64,000 nucleotides of DNA from a bacterium HR15 (GTDB taxonomy: Bacteria; Armatimonadota; Fimbriimonadia; Fimbriimonadales; GBS-DC), in the NCBI GenBank assembly GCA_002898555.1, contig BEHR01000012.1:1-64000 (forward strand), given 5' to 3'. The notes beneath the pieces were generated by a model. The model ran no database searches and was not told the origin of the DNA. It saw nothing but the letters and a program-made list of their open reading frames with translations. The translations under genes were made by a program, and so were the position numbers. Shown in pieces: positions 8,425 through 17,619 of this stretch (position 1 is the stretch's first letter; every line of letters starts with the position of its first letter).

Positions 8425-9913
8425 CCCCAACACACCCTGTTTGCCTCAAGAAGCGCGGGTGGCGAGTCGAGCGGCGTGGGAGACATTCGCGAAGCGGCTG
8501 CGGATGCATGTGCGTTTTGCCTGCGGGCTACTGCCTGCGTTGCCCCCTGCGCCGTTGCAAGCGCGGTGTGTGCCTGCTTATCAGGGCGAAGGCTTCCGTA
8601 TCGAACGGTTCGCGCTGGAAACGCTGCCCGATTACTATTTGACAGGCAGTCTCTTTTTGCCTGAGAAGCCCGCTGGTAAACGCGCGCCCGCCATGCTGCA
8701 ACCGCATGGGCATTTTGAGAAGGGGCGACTGAATGCGCCCGACATCCTGCGAGCCGTTGCCCTCGCACAGGCGGGCGCATGGGTGCTGATGTACGACATG
8801 GTGGGCTATAACGACCACTTTCAGTTGAGCCATCATGGGGAGGAGCCTGCCGAATGGCACCGCTGGGGTTTCAGTCGCGCAGGCTTGCAAACATGGAACA
8901 GCTTGTGCGCCTTCGAGTGGCTGGCGCGTCAGCCCCAAGTAGACGCGAAACGCATCGGTTGCAGCGGCATCTCAGGCGGTGGCACGCAGACCTTTTTGCT
9001 CGCCGCGGTGGAGCCGCGCCTGGCATGTGCCGCGCCCGTCAAGATGGTCTCCACTACGATGCAGGGTGGCTGTATCTGCGAGAACCCGCCTCTCCTGCGC
9101 CTGTTCGCTTGCAATCCGGAGATTGCCGCGCTTGGTGCCCCACGCCCGATGCTGCTGATTTCCGATTCGGGCGACTGGACCGCCGATAATCCAGAGCGTG
9201 TCGCGCCTTTTCTGCGTAAGGTGTACCAGCTCTACGGAGCGCAGGAGCGGTTTCAGCATGCGCATCTTGCCGAGGGTCATCAGTTTGGCGAGGGTGCGCG
9301 AGCCATCTACTACCGCTGGGCAGCGGAAGTGCTGAAGCTGAACCACCTGCCGCGCGATCCGAACATAGAGATCGACGCTCTGTTGCCTGCGTTGCGCGTG
9401 TGGAGCGATGAGCTACCGCGTCCACAGAGTGTGCCAGCAGGCGCAGGTGTGTTTGAGCGATACAAAGCGGCGGCGCAAGCAGGGCTGCAACGCTGGCGAC
9501 GGAGCCGTCGGTTTCGGCAGGAGGCACACGACGCGCTGCTTTCGATGCTGGGATTGCCTGAACCCCACGCTTCAACCCGCCTCCACGCCATAGGCGGCGA
9601 GCAGGTGCTGTTTATCTCGCCCAAACTTGCGCCCATGCCGGAGAAACGCCCTCCGTTCTATGCTACCTACAACCTGATGCCGATTGCCGCCGCGGCGCGC
9701 GACCTGCTGGAGCAGGTGCAAGCGTTGCAGGCAGCAGGGTCGCCGGTGCACTTAGTGGCGGATGCAGCGGGCGCAGCGGTCGCAGGTATCGTTGCGGCGC
9801 TGGCACAAGTGCCTTGCCAATTCGAGCCACCTTCAGAGCCTGTCGATCTGCCCGGTTGGGAGCGTATTGGTGGCTTCGAAACCCTGCGCACCCTTCTGCT
9901 GCGTTCACGCTGA
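8411..9913 (+). CDS. Alpha/beta hydrolase (acetyl-esterase/dienelactone-hydrolase-like)
   Basis: 500 aa. The start at 8411 (MQLRDPNTPC) overlaps the MFS gene end. The nucleophile elbow GCSGISGGGTQT (about 179-190) holds the catalytic Ser. LLISDSGDWT and HLAEGHQFG further on fit the Asp and His positions. Residues 80-100 (PAMLQPHGHFEKG) match the oxyanion-hole region of large acetyl-xylan-esterase-like hydrolases. There is no signal peptide, so it acts in the cytoplasm. The C-terminal about 110 residues form a separate alpha/beta region without a known motif. Overlap with the transporter suggests uptake coupled to de-esterification; the substrate is not known. Confidence 0.78.
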   Translation: MQLRDPNTPCLPQEARVASRAAWETFAKRLRMHVRFACGLLPALPPAPLQARCVPAYQGEGFRIERFALETLPDYYLTGSLFLPEKPAGKRAPAMLQPHGHFEKGRLNAPDILRAVALAQAGAWVLMYDMVGYNDHFQLSHHGEEPAEWHRWGFSRAGLQTWNSLCAFEWLARQPQVDAKRIGCSGISGGGTQTFLLAAVEPRLACAAPVKMVSTTMQGGCICENPPLLRLFACNPEIAALGAPRPMLLISDSGDWTADNPERVAPFLRKVYQLYGAQERFQHAHLAEGHQFGEGARAIYYRWAAEVLKLNHLPRDPNIEIDALLPALRVWSDELPRPQSVPAGAGVFERYKAAAQAGLQRWRRSRRFRQEAHDALLSMLGLPEPHASTRLHAIGGEQVLFISPKLAPMPEKRPPFYATYNLMPIAAAARDLLEQVQALQAAGSPVHLVADAAGAAVAGIVAALAQVPCQFEPPSEPVDLPGWERIGGFETLRTLLLRSR

Positions 9914-10029
9914 GGCGGCGTGGCACTTCGGTTCGGGCATCGGATATTTTGGTCTGACTCACCGCTTTAAGATACGGTGGCGCACTTTCGCCCATTTGCT
10001 CATTTTCAGGCGTGTACCTCTGGCGAGGG

Positions 10030-10047
10030 TATAATCTATACAGGTGG
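10030..10047 (+). promoter_or_regulatory. -10 box and ribosome site deciding the LON-domain start
   Basis: TATAAT (10030-10035) and AGGTGG (10042-10047) precede GTG at 10052. The promoter lies inside the longer open frame from 9977, so GTG 10052 is the likely start. Confidence 0.6.
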
Positions 10048-10051
10048 TATC

Positions 10052-10714
10052 GTGAGCGAGCTAAATCGGGTACCGCTGTTTCCGCTGGAGACGGTGCTCT
10101 TCCCGCACACGATGATCCCGCTCCATGTGTTTGAGGCGCGCTACAGGGAGCTGGTACTTTACTGCCTGGAGCACGATTCGCCATTTGGAGTGGTGCTGAT
10201 TCGGGAGGGGGAGGAGGTGGGCGGCGAGGTGGAGCCGTACGAGATAGGCACTTTGGCGCGTATTGGGCGTCTGCGCCGCCTGGAGGATGGACGATTTCAA
10301 CTGTTAGCGTTAGGAGAGGAGCGATTCCGCATTCGGCGGCTCCATAGGGGCTTGACCTCCTATCTGCAAGCCGATATTGAGCCGTGGCGCGACTTTCCCC
10401 CCTTTTCCCCAGAGGAGCAGCAGGCACTGACGCAGGCGGTCGCCGACGCCTTCACCGAGTTCCTGCGCGCCGCGCTGGAGCCTTATGGCTTGCGCACCAG
10501 CGAGATTCGGCTGCCCGACGACCCCGTGATGCTCTCCTTCGCGGTGGCGGGCACGCTGCAGGTGAGCCTGCCATTCAAACAGTACCTACTGGAGCTGCAA
10601 GATACCTGTGAGCGGCTGCGCTTGCTTCATCTTGTGCTGCAGGAAGTGGCGCACGCCTACGAGACCACTCCCTTCGACCCTGACCACTGGCCAGGCTTCT
10701 TCTCCAGCAACTAA
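10052..10714 (+). CDS. LON substrate-binding-domain protein
   Basis: 220 aa. The opening RVPLFPLETVLFPHTMIPLHVFEARYRELV is the classic N-terminal fold of the Lon protease substrate-binding domain; GTLARIGRLRRLEDGRFQLLALGEERFRI continues it. There is no AAA+ or Ser-Lys protease domain, so it belongs to stand-alone LON-domain proteins found widely in bacteria, of unclear role (proposed peptide or misfolded-protein binding). The C-terminal half is helical. It has its own promoter. The stop codon overlaps the left arm of the inverted-repeat element at 10714-10955. Confidence 0.88.
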   Translation: MSELNRVPLFPLETVLFPHTMIPLHVFEARYRELVLYCLEHDSPFGVVLIREGEEVGGEVEPYEIGTLARIGRLRRLEDGRFQLLALGEERFRIRRLHRGLTSYLQADIEPWRDFPPFSPEEQQALTQAVADAFTEFLRAALEPYGLRTSEIRLPDDPVMLSFAVAGTLQVSLPFKQYLLELQDTCERLRLLHLVLQEVAHAYETTPFDPDHWPGFFSSN

Positions 10715-10955
10715 GAGACTGTTTAAAAACAGGAGTTCAAGGAGATGGGCAGGCACTCATGCTTGGGCATTTTGGAGGGCGAGGCTCCCGCCGAGCCGAA
10801 TCTGGAGGGCGAGGCTCCCGCCGAGCCGTTCCAACCGACGCCGCACTAAGACAGGACCGTCTTCATCAAGCATGTCGGCTCGCGGGGACGCTCGCCCTCC
10901 AGTGTGAGTTTCGGGCAGATGCACCGGTCCGTCCCTACCATCTTAAACAGTCTCT
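10714..10955. repeat. MITE-like element with 13-bp terminal inverted repeats
   Basis: Perfect arms AGAGACTGTTTAA (10714-10726) and its complement (10943-10955) bound about 240 bp without a convincing gene. Inside are two tandem copies of a 25-bp dispersed repeat beginning GGAGGGCGAGGCTCCCG (about 10776 and 10805) and a partial inverted copy near 10880-10900. No transposase is present. It may be a non-autonomous element or a large hairpin between the convergent LON and purE genes. Confidence 0.55.
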
Positions 10956-10990
10956 AAGACCGGCAGCCTGTTTAGCAGCAAGGTGCCGAT

Positions 10991-11482
10991 TCAGCTGGAG
11001 CGCGGGTCAGATTGTTCCAGCACGGCTTGCGCCTGTGCCTCGCGATAGGCACGCAACGCCTCGCGATAGTGAGGGTGCTTATTCGCGAGGATCGCGATGG
11101 CGAACAGCGCTGCGTTCGTCGCGCCTGCTCTGCCAATAGCGAAGGTTGCCACCGGCACGCCCGCCGGCATCTGCACAATGGAGAGTAGGGAGTCAAGACC
11201 ACCCAGCGCGCGCGTCTCCATCGGCACGCCCAGCACGGGCAGTGTGGTGTGAGCGGCAATCACTCCTGGCAGATGCGCTGCACCACCTGCACCTGCGATA
11301 ATCACCTCCACGCCCCGCGATTCCGCATCGCGGATATACTCAAGGAGGGCATCGGGTGTGCGATGTGCAGATAGCACGCGTGCCTCGCACGGCACGCCGA
11401 ACTGCTCCAGCGTCTGTACTGCATGCTGCATCGTCTCCCAATCGGAACGCGAACCCATCATCACAACGACGAGAGGATTCAT
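10991..11482 (-). CDS. purE: N5-carboxyaminoimidazole ribonucleotide mutase
   Basis: 163 aa, the usual PurE length. It converts N5-CAIR to CAIR in purine synthesis, in the cytoplasm. Conserved blocks are GSRSDW (11-16), SAHRTP (39-44), the phosphate-binding [11 protein letters not shown] (62-72), LGVP, and [14 protein letters not shown], whose residues line the active site. The expected partner purK is not adjacent. A rhomboid gene lies 37 nt upstream on the same strand and may be co-transcribed. Confidence 0.96.
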   Translation of the reverse strand: MNPLVVVMMGSRSDWETMQHAVQTLEQFGVPCEARVLSAHRTPDALLEYIRDAESRGVEVIIAGAGGAAHLPGVIAAHTTLPVLGVPMETRALGGLDSLLSIVQMPAGVPVATFAIGRAGATNAALFAIAILANKHPHYREALRAYREAQAQAVLEQSDPRSS

Positions 11483-11519
11483 GGCACGAAGGATACCTCG
11501 CTGTTCACCGCTCGCCCCT

Positions 11520-12647
11520 TTAGGATCGCTGTTGCAGGCGCACCAGATCCGCCTGCAGCGAATCGGGGTACTCGTGCAGGAGCTGCTGCCGTATCTGTTG
11601 TGCCTGTTCGTGTTGTCCGTTGAGGTCCAACAAGCGTGCGTAGCGCAGCATCAGTTCGGGGCGTCGTGGCAAGGTGGGGTCCTTCAGCAGTGTTGCCAGC
11701 CAGCGCACCGCGCGCGGCGTTTCACGATAGCGCTCGGCAAGTTGCAGCAGCGTGTCCAGCTGTGGCTGGGAAACGCGGTTCAGCGCGTTGAGTTCACTCA
11801 GCCGGTCCACTATCGTGCCCAGCAGGTTCCAGTCGTTTGGGGCGGCATTTAGCCCTTGCAGCAAATGGTCTATGGCAGCCTCTGGATCGCCCAACAGCTG
11901 CCAAATTTCTGCGGCGCGTAGCAGAGCAAGCGGGTCGGGTTGCGGGCGTTGCAGCAGCGGTTGTAGCCAGCGCAATGCCTCATCGGGTGCGCCCTCGCGC
12001 AGACAGGTATCGGCATTCTGTAAAAGGTGCTCGCGTTCGCCCGCTGCGCCCGCGCCCCACCACAGCGCAAGAATCAGCCCAAACGCGAAGCCGCCCAGAT
12101 GCGCCCAGTAGCCGATCTCGACGGGGTGTGCCGCGCCCGCGCTCCAAATCGCGCCTATCCCTTGCCACACCACCCACAACAAAACAGACACCCACATCGG
12201 CACCATCAACCCCCAACGGCTCAGCTGCGACCAGACCAGCCGCACGCGCACACGGTAGAAACGAAGGGCGAAATAGCCTACCAGCGCGGAGATCGCCCCC
12301 GAAGACCCTACGAGCGATTCGCGATAGAGAGTAGGTTGCAAAAGGAGAGTCATCAGCCAATGGGTCAGTATTGCTGCGAGACCGCCCAGCAGATAGAGCA
12401 TCAGGAAACGTGCTGGCGAAAGCACCCGCTCCACATACCAGCCAAAAAACGCCAGAAAGAGCATATTGCGTATCAGGTGTGGTAGGCTCGCATGCACAAA
12501 CAGGCTGGTGAACAAGTTCATCAGGGTGGGATGAGCGGGCGTGAAGCCCAACGCTTCCACACGCTGGGCGTCGTCCATCACCAGCAGGGTGGCACCGCTG
12601 GCAATGCAAAGCAACAGGAGGGTTCCCAAGGGCAAGCGCGCACGCAT
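11520..12647 (-). CDS. Rhomboid intramembrane serine protease with TPR tail
   Basis: 375 aa. About six membrane segments occupy residues 5-200. The catalytic pair is visible: Ser in GSSGAIS (114-120) and His in GYWAHLGG (about 183). [12 protein letters not shown] supplies the HxxxxHxxxN-like segment of TM2. A helical region from 210 to 375 ([18 protein letters not shown]..., [17 protein letters not shown]) forms TPR-like repeats facing the cytoplasm, a common fusion in bacterial rhomboids. Substrates unknown. The gene lies between YebC and purE with short gaps, so it is probably in one transcript. Confidence 0.92.
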   Translation of the reverse strand: MRARLPLGTLLLLCIASGATLLVMDDAQRVEALGFTPAHPTLMNLFTSLFVHASLPHLIRNMLFLAFFGWYVERVLSPARFLMLYLLGGLAAILTHWLMTLLLQPTLYRESLVGSSGAISALVGYFALRFYRVRVRLVWSQLSRWGLMVPMWVSVLLWVVWQGIGAIWSAGAAHPVEIGYWAHLGGFAFGLILALWWGAGAAGEREHLLQNADTCLREGAPDEALRWLQPLLQRPQPDPLALLRAAEIWQLLGDPEAAIDHLLQGLNAAPNDWNLLGTIVDRLSELNALNRVSQPQLDTLLQLAERYRETPRAVRWLATLLKDPTLPRRPELMLRYARLLDLNGQHEQAQQIRQQLLHEYPDSLQADLVRLQQRS

Positions 12648-12659
12648 GGGCAGTCAGAG

Positions 12660-13406
12660 CTATGACAGCCCTGCTAACACCTCGTCTGGGATATCGAAGT
12701 TGGCGTAGGTGTGCTGCACATCGTCATGTTCTTCCAAGGCTTCCAGCAAGCGCATGAGTTTCGTTGCCGTTTCACCCTCTACGCGCACGGTCGTGGTCGG
12801 TGTGAGTTCCAGCTGTGCTTCTGCGATGGAGACACCGTGCGCCTGCAAATAGTCGCGCACCGCGTGGAACTGTTCAGGCGTGGTGATGACGCGATAGAAC
12901 TCATCCTCGGTCACCACATCCTCCGCGCCCGCCTCCAGTGCCCGCTCCAGCAGTTGCTCTTCGCTGATTGAGTCGGTGGGCACCATGATGACACCTTGTC
13001 GCTTGAACTGCCAAGCGACGCTGCCTGCCTCGCCCAAGTTGCCGCCATGTCGGGAAAAGAGGTGGCGCAGATCGGCAACGGTGCGGTTGCGGTTATCGGT
13101 CAAACATTCGACCAGAATCGCCACTCCGCCCGGACCATAGCCTTCATACAACACCTCTTCATACTGAGCGCCTTCCAGTTCGCCTGTGCCGCGCTGGATA
13201 GCGCGTCGGATGTTCTCGGCAGGCATATGATGTTCCCGTGCCTTTTCGATGGCGAGGCGCAGGCGCGGGTTAGCCTCCGGGTTGCCTCCGCCCAGACGCG
13301 CCGCCACGATAATCTCGCGCGCCAGCTTGGTGAACAGCTTGCTACGCATCGCGTCCTGCCGCGATTTGCGAATGCGGATATTGTGCCACTTGGAATGTCC
13401 AGCCAT
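12660..13406 (-). CDS. YebC/PmpR-family protein
   Basis: 248 aa, the normal length. The N-terminus MAGHSKWHNIRIRKSRQD followed by KLFTKLAREIIVAARLGG is diagnostic. The middle block YEGYGPGGVAILVECLTDNRNRT and the C-terminal DDVQHTYANFDIP complete the three YebC domains. Family members have been described as DNA-binding regulators and, more recently, as factors helping ribosomes through proline-rich stretches; this sequence does not show which applies. It is the first gene of a minus-strand group with the rhomboid gene and purE. A hairpin terminator at 13446-13476 separates it from the small genes upstream. Confidence 0.95.
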   Translation of the reverse strand: MAGHSKWHNIRIRKSRQDAMRSKLFTKLAREIIVAARLGGGNPEANPRLRLAIEKAREHHMPAENIRRAIQRGTGELEGAQYEEVLYEGYGPGGVAILVECLTDNRNRTVADLRHLFSRHGGNLGEAGSVAWQFKRQGVIMVPTDSISEEQLLERALEAGAEDVVTEDEFYRVITTPEQFHAVRDYLQAHGVSIAEAQLELTPTTTVRVEGETATKLMRLLEALEEHDDVQHTYANFDIPDEVLAGLS

Positions 13407-13445
13407 CGCTTCTCACTCCTTTGAAAATATACCCGATTTAAAGGG

Positions 13446-13476
13446 GGCAGCGCCGGAGGTGGGCGGCTCCGGCGCT
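13446..13476 (-). terminator. GC-rich hairpin terminator
   Basis: CAGCGCCGGAG and CTCCGGCGCTG pair perfectly (11 bp) around an 8-nt loop. Read on the minus strand it is followed by CCCCCTTTAAAT. It ends the two small genes at 13512-13911 before the YebC gene begins. Confidence 0.6.
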
Positions 13477-13511
13477 GCGTGTGAAGGGCGCGTGCGTGGG
13501 AGGGGAAAAGC

Positions 13512-13700
13512 TTAGGAAGATGCTTCCGAAAGGCACTGGGCGAATCGACGCCCCGCTTCGCCGATCCGCACCAGTGCCTGCTGGAGCACGACTGGCACCG
13601 ATAGAGTGGCTTCGGCACGAGAACGCCAGACCGATTCTGCCCTCACCAACCCCACCACAGGCGGTCCAGACACGCTCGCCGCGCACCTTTTAAGCCTCAT
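13512..13700 (-). CDS. Small hypothetical protein (62 aa)
   Basis: It starts with an ATG at 13700 that overlaps the 3' end of the upstream small gene by 11 nt, so translation is probably coupled. The product begins MRLKRCAASVSGPPVVGLV and ends RRFAQCLSEASS. It is predicted largely helical and amphipathic (VPVVLQQALVRIGEAGRRF). It is followed by a terminator hairpin. No family recognised. The evidence for it being a gene is its linked position, clean end and codon use, so confidence is moderate. Confidence 0.35.
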   Translation of the reverse strand: MRLKRCAASVSGPPVVGLVRAESVWRSRAEATLSVPVVLQQALVRIGEAGRRFAQCLSEASS

Positions 13701-13911
13701 CGTCCCAATCCTCGATACCATTAGACAGGTGCACCCGCTTCGCGGGTTCCGCAGAGGAGTAGTCCCAGTTATCGCAGTCCAGTCGCCGGCAATAGAGCAT
13801 TCGCTGCACCCGCCCATCCGCCATCTCCACATCGGCAATATCGGCGAATCGGCAACGCATGCAAAGCTCCGGCTCCAGCAAACGCACCACTTTGAGTTCT
13901 CGTCCTGGCAT
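13690..13911 (-). CDS. Small Cys-rich (zinc-ribbon-like) hypothetical protein
   Basis: 73 aa from the ATG at 13911 (AGGCGA seven bases upstream), beginning MPGRELKVVRLLEPELCMRC. Two cysteine pairs, CMRC (about 17-20) and CRRLDC (about 40-45), could bind one zinc ion; between them ADVEMADGRVQRMLY resembles the beta-hairpin of zinc ribbons. The C-terminus is acidic (NGIEDWDDEA). A longer open frame extends upstream but contains promoter-like sequence (GATAAT near 13955). The function is unknown; DNA or RNA contact is possible. Confidence 0.5.
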   Translation of the reverse strand: MPGRELKVVRLLEPELCMRCRFADIADVEMADGRVQRMLYCRRLDCDNWDYSSAEPAKRVHLSNGIEDWDDEA

Positions 13912-14030
13912 GGTCAATCGCCTCACTCGCTGGTCTGGGAGGTCCCTCTCCCATAAGAGATTATCGGCTATTGGACAATAACCATGCAGGGCGAGGTTCC
14001 GCGTAGAATTGCGGGATTTTTGCCGGAGGT

Positions 14031-14054
14031 GGGGAGAGAGGAACCTCTCTCCCC
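14031..14054 (-). terminator. Perfect 11-bp hairpin downstream of the zinc protease
   Basis: GGGGAGAGAGG, AA, CCTCTCTCCCC form a perfect stem-loop 27 nt past the stop of the minus-strand protease gene. No strong T run follows, so it may act as a transcript-end stabiliser. Confidence 0.45.
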
Positions 14055-14080
14055 AAGGAGAAAGCATGGGAGATAAGCGG

Positions 14081-16627
14081 TTAAGGACACACGATGCGTC
14101 GAATCACCACATGGTCTACGCCCGCTTCACAGATGGAGTCGTTTGGGTTATCCATCGTGCCGAAGCGGACGCGCACCTGTGCCGTCGGCGTTACATAGTC
14201 GCCCACGCGGAAACTGCGACGCATCCACTGATTCTCGGTGCCCGTGAAGGTCACCGTCTCTACGCGCACCCAAGTGGCGCCGTTGTTGTTGGAGACCTCC
14301 ACGAAGAAGGTGTCGTTGATAGTCGTGCCGTTGTAGAACCAGCGGTAATATTCGACAATCGCGTCGCTACCTTGCAGATTGATCACGGGTGAGATGAGGT
14401 AGGTGGGTCCACCGTCCACATCCGCTTCGCCCACCGAGCCACCCACGCTGCCCTGCCCCGTGAAGAAGCAGCGCGAACCCGCGTCGGGCGAATCGCTGCC
14501 GGGGTTGGCAGGCAGACCGTCCTGCGTGGTGCCACGCGGGATGTCGCGGGTCCATGCGCCCGCCGTCAGGCTCACATTCTGCACGGTCCAGCCCAGATCG
14601 GTCTCGGCGGTGTCCTCAAAGATGGTGGTTAGCCCGGAGGCGACCAGCACCCGATTGGCATCGCTTTGCCCGCCGCGTGGGTAGTAGGTCACGCGCCCCT
14701 GCGTGTCGAACGCCTCGATATAGTAGCGCACTGTGCTGCCGCAGGCAGGCACCGGGATGGCCGCGATGAAGCGGTCGCCCCGCATCCAACGCATCGGGAT
14801 TTGCTGAAACGCGCCCTGATTGATGGAGTAGCGTAGAAACACCCGATTGCGATCCAGCTGCCCCACTAACTCGGAGACGCGCACTACGAACCGCATCAGC
14901 GGTATCAGCGTACCCTGAGGCGGCGCTATCAGCGCATCGGGCAACTGCGCTGGCTCGATACGCAGCCAGTCGAGCTGCGGTGCGGGCAGGTTATGGCGCG
15001 AGAAGCCCTCGTTAATCTGGAAGTAGTGCGGTGTGCCGTTGTAGATGTTGTTATCGTCGTCGTCCAGTGTCAGCACATCGATGGTAATCTGGGGCGAGAT
15101 ACCACTGGGGCGCAGCAGAATGCTGTTCAGATACCATTCACGCACTTTCTGCAATGCAAAGGCGGGATCGTTGTTGTATCGCTGAAGCATCGAGAGGTAG
15201 GTCTGCCAGAATGCACCGCTAATCACCTGCCCGCAATAGTGCACCTCGCCCGAACAGGGATAGCGCACGCTATTGACCGCATTTCGAAGGCAGCCCGTGC
15301 CGATACCACGGAACTCGATTGCCAAACAGGGATCCGCCGTCAAAAAGGCCGCCGTCACATCCGCCATGCCTTCGTGATAATCGCCGGAAGCGTTTGGATG
15401 ACCCATCGAGATGATGAAATGCCCGTACTCATGATAAATCACGGTGGAATACGCCGTGTTCACACAGCCGCCGCCCGCGCGATAGAAGTTGATAGTGCGA
15501 TTGCTGTAATAAGCGTTGCAGGTCTGCCCGATGTTCACATTACAGGGGATGGCGTAATCGATGCCCGGATAACTGGGGTTAATCGCTTTGGCGAAGTTAT
15601 GTACGATTGTTGTCTGCAGGAAGCCGTTCACCTGCGCGGTGTTGAGTTCCACTCGCTCCGTGTTGAAGGTGAAGTTTGCAGGTCCAGGGGGCGTTACCGT
15701 CTGCTGCAGCGAGAGTGTCGTGCCTGCCTGGTTGACAACCTGCACCCAGGGCCCAATCAGGTTCGCCTGGACAGTCACCTGGTTCGTACCGCTAAAGGGC
15801 AGGGTGAAAAAGCCCTGCGGGTCGGTGAATACGCTGGAGCCACCCACCAGAGTCACACGCAGTTGGGGCAACGGCTGCAGCACGGGCGGATTCTGGCTGT
15901 GGTCAGGACGTAAGCCGGGCGTTGCATAGCCTTGCACTTGCCCCGTGATATCCACAAAGTAAACTTCCGAGCGCCATTCCAGCGGCACGCCTGTGTGCGC
16001 ATCGATGAACACGCGATACCGCTCCGGCTGTTCTGGACGATGCGCGTCGACGGTCAGCACCCACGCCAGATGCGTGCGCTCCTCGCCAGGATAGATAATC
16101 AGTTCAGGCTTCGTTTCTTGATGCAGATCGGGGCGGAGTTTGCGCACCAGCTCGCTGACCTGCTCGGCGCTCCAGCTCGGTTTGAGCGAGACAGGCTCCA
16201 CAAAGCGCACTGAGTTACTCGCCAGCACCAACGGATGGTCGGGGGTATTCCGCACCAGCAGGGTCAGCTCGCCCCGATCCACAGGGATGCCCTGCACCTG
16301 CTGCTGGAAGTAGACGGCAGTAAAGCGAGGGGGCATGACTTCCTGCGTGCCAGCCAACACCAGTTCGCTTGCACCGGGAGTGAATAGCCCACCATATCGA
16401 GCGACAAAGGCGAGTGCCGAGTCCACGGGGGAGGAGCCGTACCCAAAAGGCACGCCCCATATACGCCGAATCACCATGCCTTCTTCATAGAGCAGCACGC
16501 CGGGCGCCTCCTTCTGCAGCTGCGCTGCCAGCTGCATGCGCAACTGCACTGCTTCGGGCGTTTGGGTCCACACCATCGTGCCCAGCCATAAACTGCTCAG
16601 CGCCACGATCAACCATCGTTTCACCAT
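14081..16627 (-). CDS. Secreted zinc metallopeptidase (fungalysin/thermolysin-like)
   Basis: 848 aa from ATG 16627, which has AAGGAGGG just upstream and a TATAAT -10 before that. Residues 1-22 form a signal peptide (MVKRWLIVALSSLWLG). The propeptide-like region (to about 225) contains a PepSY/FTP-like stretch (ILVLASNSVRFVEP-type). The zinc site HEYGH lies at about 399-403, with the third ligand in HEGMADV about 20 residues on, the gluzincin arrangement. A carboxypeptidase-regulatory-like beta domain (about 250-310) precedes it and a MAM/jelly-roll-like region ends the protein. Exported and self-processed by analogy; target unknown. It diverges from the rpmH cluster, sharing an about 135-bp intergenic region. 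Confidence 0.82.
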   Translation of the reverse strand: MVKRWLIVALSSLWLGTMVWTQTPEAVQLRMQLAAQLQKEAPGVLLYEEGMVIRRIWGVPFGYGSSPVDSALAFVARYGGLFTPGASELVLAGTQEVMPPRFTAVYFQQQVQGIPVDRGELTLLVRNTPDHPLVLASNSVRFVEPVSLKPSWSAEQVSELVRKLRPDLHQETKPELIIYPGEERTHLAWVLTVDAHRPEQPERYRVFIDAHTGVPLEWRSEVYFVDITGQVQGYATPGLRPDHSQNPPVLQPLPQLRVTLVGGSSVFTDPQGFFTLPFSGTNQVTVQANLIGPWVQVVNQAGTTLSLQQTVTPPGPANFTFNTERVELNTAQVNGFLQTTIVHNFAKAINPSYPGIDYAIPCNVNIGQTCNAYYSNRTINFYRAGGGCVNTAYSTVIYHEYGHFIISMGHPNASGDYHEGMADVTAAFLTADPCLAIEFRGIGTGCLRNAVNSVRYPCSGEVHYCGQVISGAFWQTYLSMLQRYNNDPAFALQKVREWYLNSILLRPSGISPQITIDVLTLDDDDNNIYNGTPHYFQINEGFSRHNLPAPQLDWLRIEPAQLPDALIAPPQGTLIPLMRFVVRVSELVGQLDRNRVFLRYSINQGAFQQIPMRWMRGDRFIAAIPVPACGSTVRYYIEAFDTQGRVTYYPRGGQSDANRVLVASGLTTIFEDTAETDLGWTVQNVSLTAGAWTRDIPRGTTQDGLPANPGSDSPDAGSRCFFTGQGSVGGSVGEADVDGGPTYLISPVINLQGSDAIVEYYRWFYNGTTINDTFFVEVSNNNGATWVRVETVTFTGTENQWMRRSFRVGDYVTPTAQVRVRFGTMDNPNDSICEAGVDHVVIRRIVCP

Positions 16628-16735
16628 AGGAAAGCCCTCCTTACAGGGATTATACATCACTTCGACAGATGGCGGGTAAAATCCTCTCGCGGGTTTTGCA
16701 GAGACGCATGATCCCCAGCGCGGTTTCGTATCGGG

Positions 16736-16757
16736 TACAATCTGGACGGATGGAGGA
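16736..16757 (+). promoter_or_regulatory. Promoter and ribosome site for rpmH-rnpA
   Basis: TACAAT (16736-16741) with preceding GGG, then GGAGG (16753-16757), then ATG 16766. Confidence 0.55.
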
Positions 16758-16765
16758 AACAGCGT

Positions 16766-16903
16766 ATGAAGCGAACTTATCAACCGAACAATCGGCATCG
16801 CCACAAGGTGCATGGCTTTCGGCGGCGCATGCGCAGCAAAGATGGGCAGAATGTGCTGAAGCGACGACGGCTCAAAGGGCGCTGGCGACTGACGGTCGAC
16901 TGA
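16766..16903 (+). CDS. rpmH: 50S ribosomal protein L34
   Basis: 45 aa, [18 protein letters not shown]..., rich in Arg and Lys, matching the L34 consensus in length and sequence ([21 protein letters not shown]). It is a component of the large ribosomal subunit. Its TGA overlaps the ATG of rnpA by one base, giving tight coupling. This start of the conserved rpmH-rnpA-yidD-yidC-jag block often lies near the origin of replication, but no dnaA gene or clear DnaA-box cluster is visible here. Confidence 0.97.
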   Translation: MKRTYQPNNRHRHKVHGFRRRMRSKDGQNVLKRRRLKGRWRLTVD

Positions 16904-17265
16904 TGTTGCCCCGCACCGCGCGACTGCGCAAACGCCACGAGTTCGAACGAGCCTATCAACAGGGGAGACGGGTACGCATGGCGACCTTTACCATTTATGT
17001 CTATCCACGGCGAGATGAGCAGCCGACACGCATCGGCATCGTAGCTGGACGACGATTCGACACGCATGTGCGTCGCAATCGGGTGAAGCGTCGGCTGCGC
17101 GCGGCTTGTCGTGCCCTCCTACCGCATCTGCCGATGGGCTACGATATGGTGCTGGTGGCGCATCCGTCCGCGCTGAACGCGCCCTTCGAACAGATTCAGC
17201 GCGAGCTAAGCCTCGCGCTGCGCCAACTGCACATCCTGAAGGCAGAGGGAGGCACTCCGTTATGA
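16903..17265 (+). CDS. rnpA: Ribonuclease P protein component
   Basis: 120 aa. It starts at the ATG sharing a base with the rpmH stop. The signature [13 protein letters not shown] (about 57-69) is the RNR motif that contacts pre-tRNA and [27 protein letters not shown] is the usual N-terminus. With the catalytic RNA (rnpB, not in this window) it trims tRNA 5' ends. The 3' end overlaps yidD by 4 nt. Confidence 0.96.
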   Translation: MLPRTARLRKRHEFERAYQQGRRVRMATFTIYVYPRRDEQPTRIGIVAGRRFDTHVRRNRVKRRLRAACRALLPHLPMGYDMVLVAHPSALNAPFEQIQRELSLALRQLHILKAEGGTPL

Positions 17266-17603
17266 GCGGGCAACCTCAACTCGGTCTCGCAGCGCGTATG
17301 CTGATGGGCACGATCCGCTTGTACCAACGGGTATCGCGTCTAACGCCATCCGTCTGCCGCTTCTATCCAAGCTGTTCGCAGTATACCTATGAGGCAATCC
17401 AACGGTTCGGGGCGCTGCGCGGGCTGTGGTTAGGGCTGAAGCGCGTCCTGCGCTGCCATCCCTTCCATCCGGGCGGCTATGACCCCGTGCCCGATTTGGA
17501 GGGTGAGCCTCTCGGCGAGCCGAAATCCATTGGTGAGACACCAACCCTCCATTTGGGGCTTCGCATGCGCCTCGCCCTCCTTTCGCCAAGAAAAAAGAAA
17601 TGA
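17262..17603 (+). CDS. yidD: Membrane protein insertion efficiency factor YidD with repeat-derived tail
   Basis: 113 aa. The core (1-80) has the family motif [19 protein letters not shown] and ends [15 protein letters not shown]. It is thought to assist YidC-mediated membrane insertion. After residue about 80 the sequence [17 protein letters not shown]... is not YidD: it is encoded by a copy of the dispersed GGAGGGTGAGCCTC-type repeat seen elsewhere in the window (10776, 10805, 21780), and it ends in a lysine run. The repeat has been absorbed in frame as a C-terminal extension. Confidence 0.93.
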   Translation: MSGQPQLGLAARMLMGTIRLYQRVSRLTPSVCRFYPSCSQYTYEAIQRFGALRGLWLGLKRVLRCHPFHPGGYDPVPDLEGEPLGEPKSIGETPTLHLGLRMRLALLSPRKKK

Positions 17604-17619
17604 AGCGAGGGATTCCCTA

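Noticed and set aside
16628-16765. Origin of replication before rpmH
   Set aside because: Although rpmH-rnpA often lie near oriC, there is no dnaA gene, no DnaA-box cluster and no AT-rich unwinding region in this short gap.
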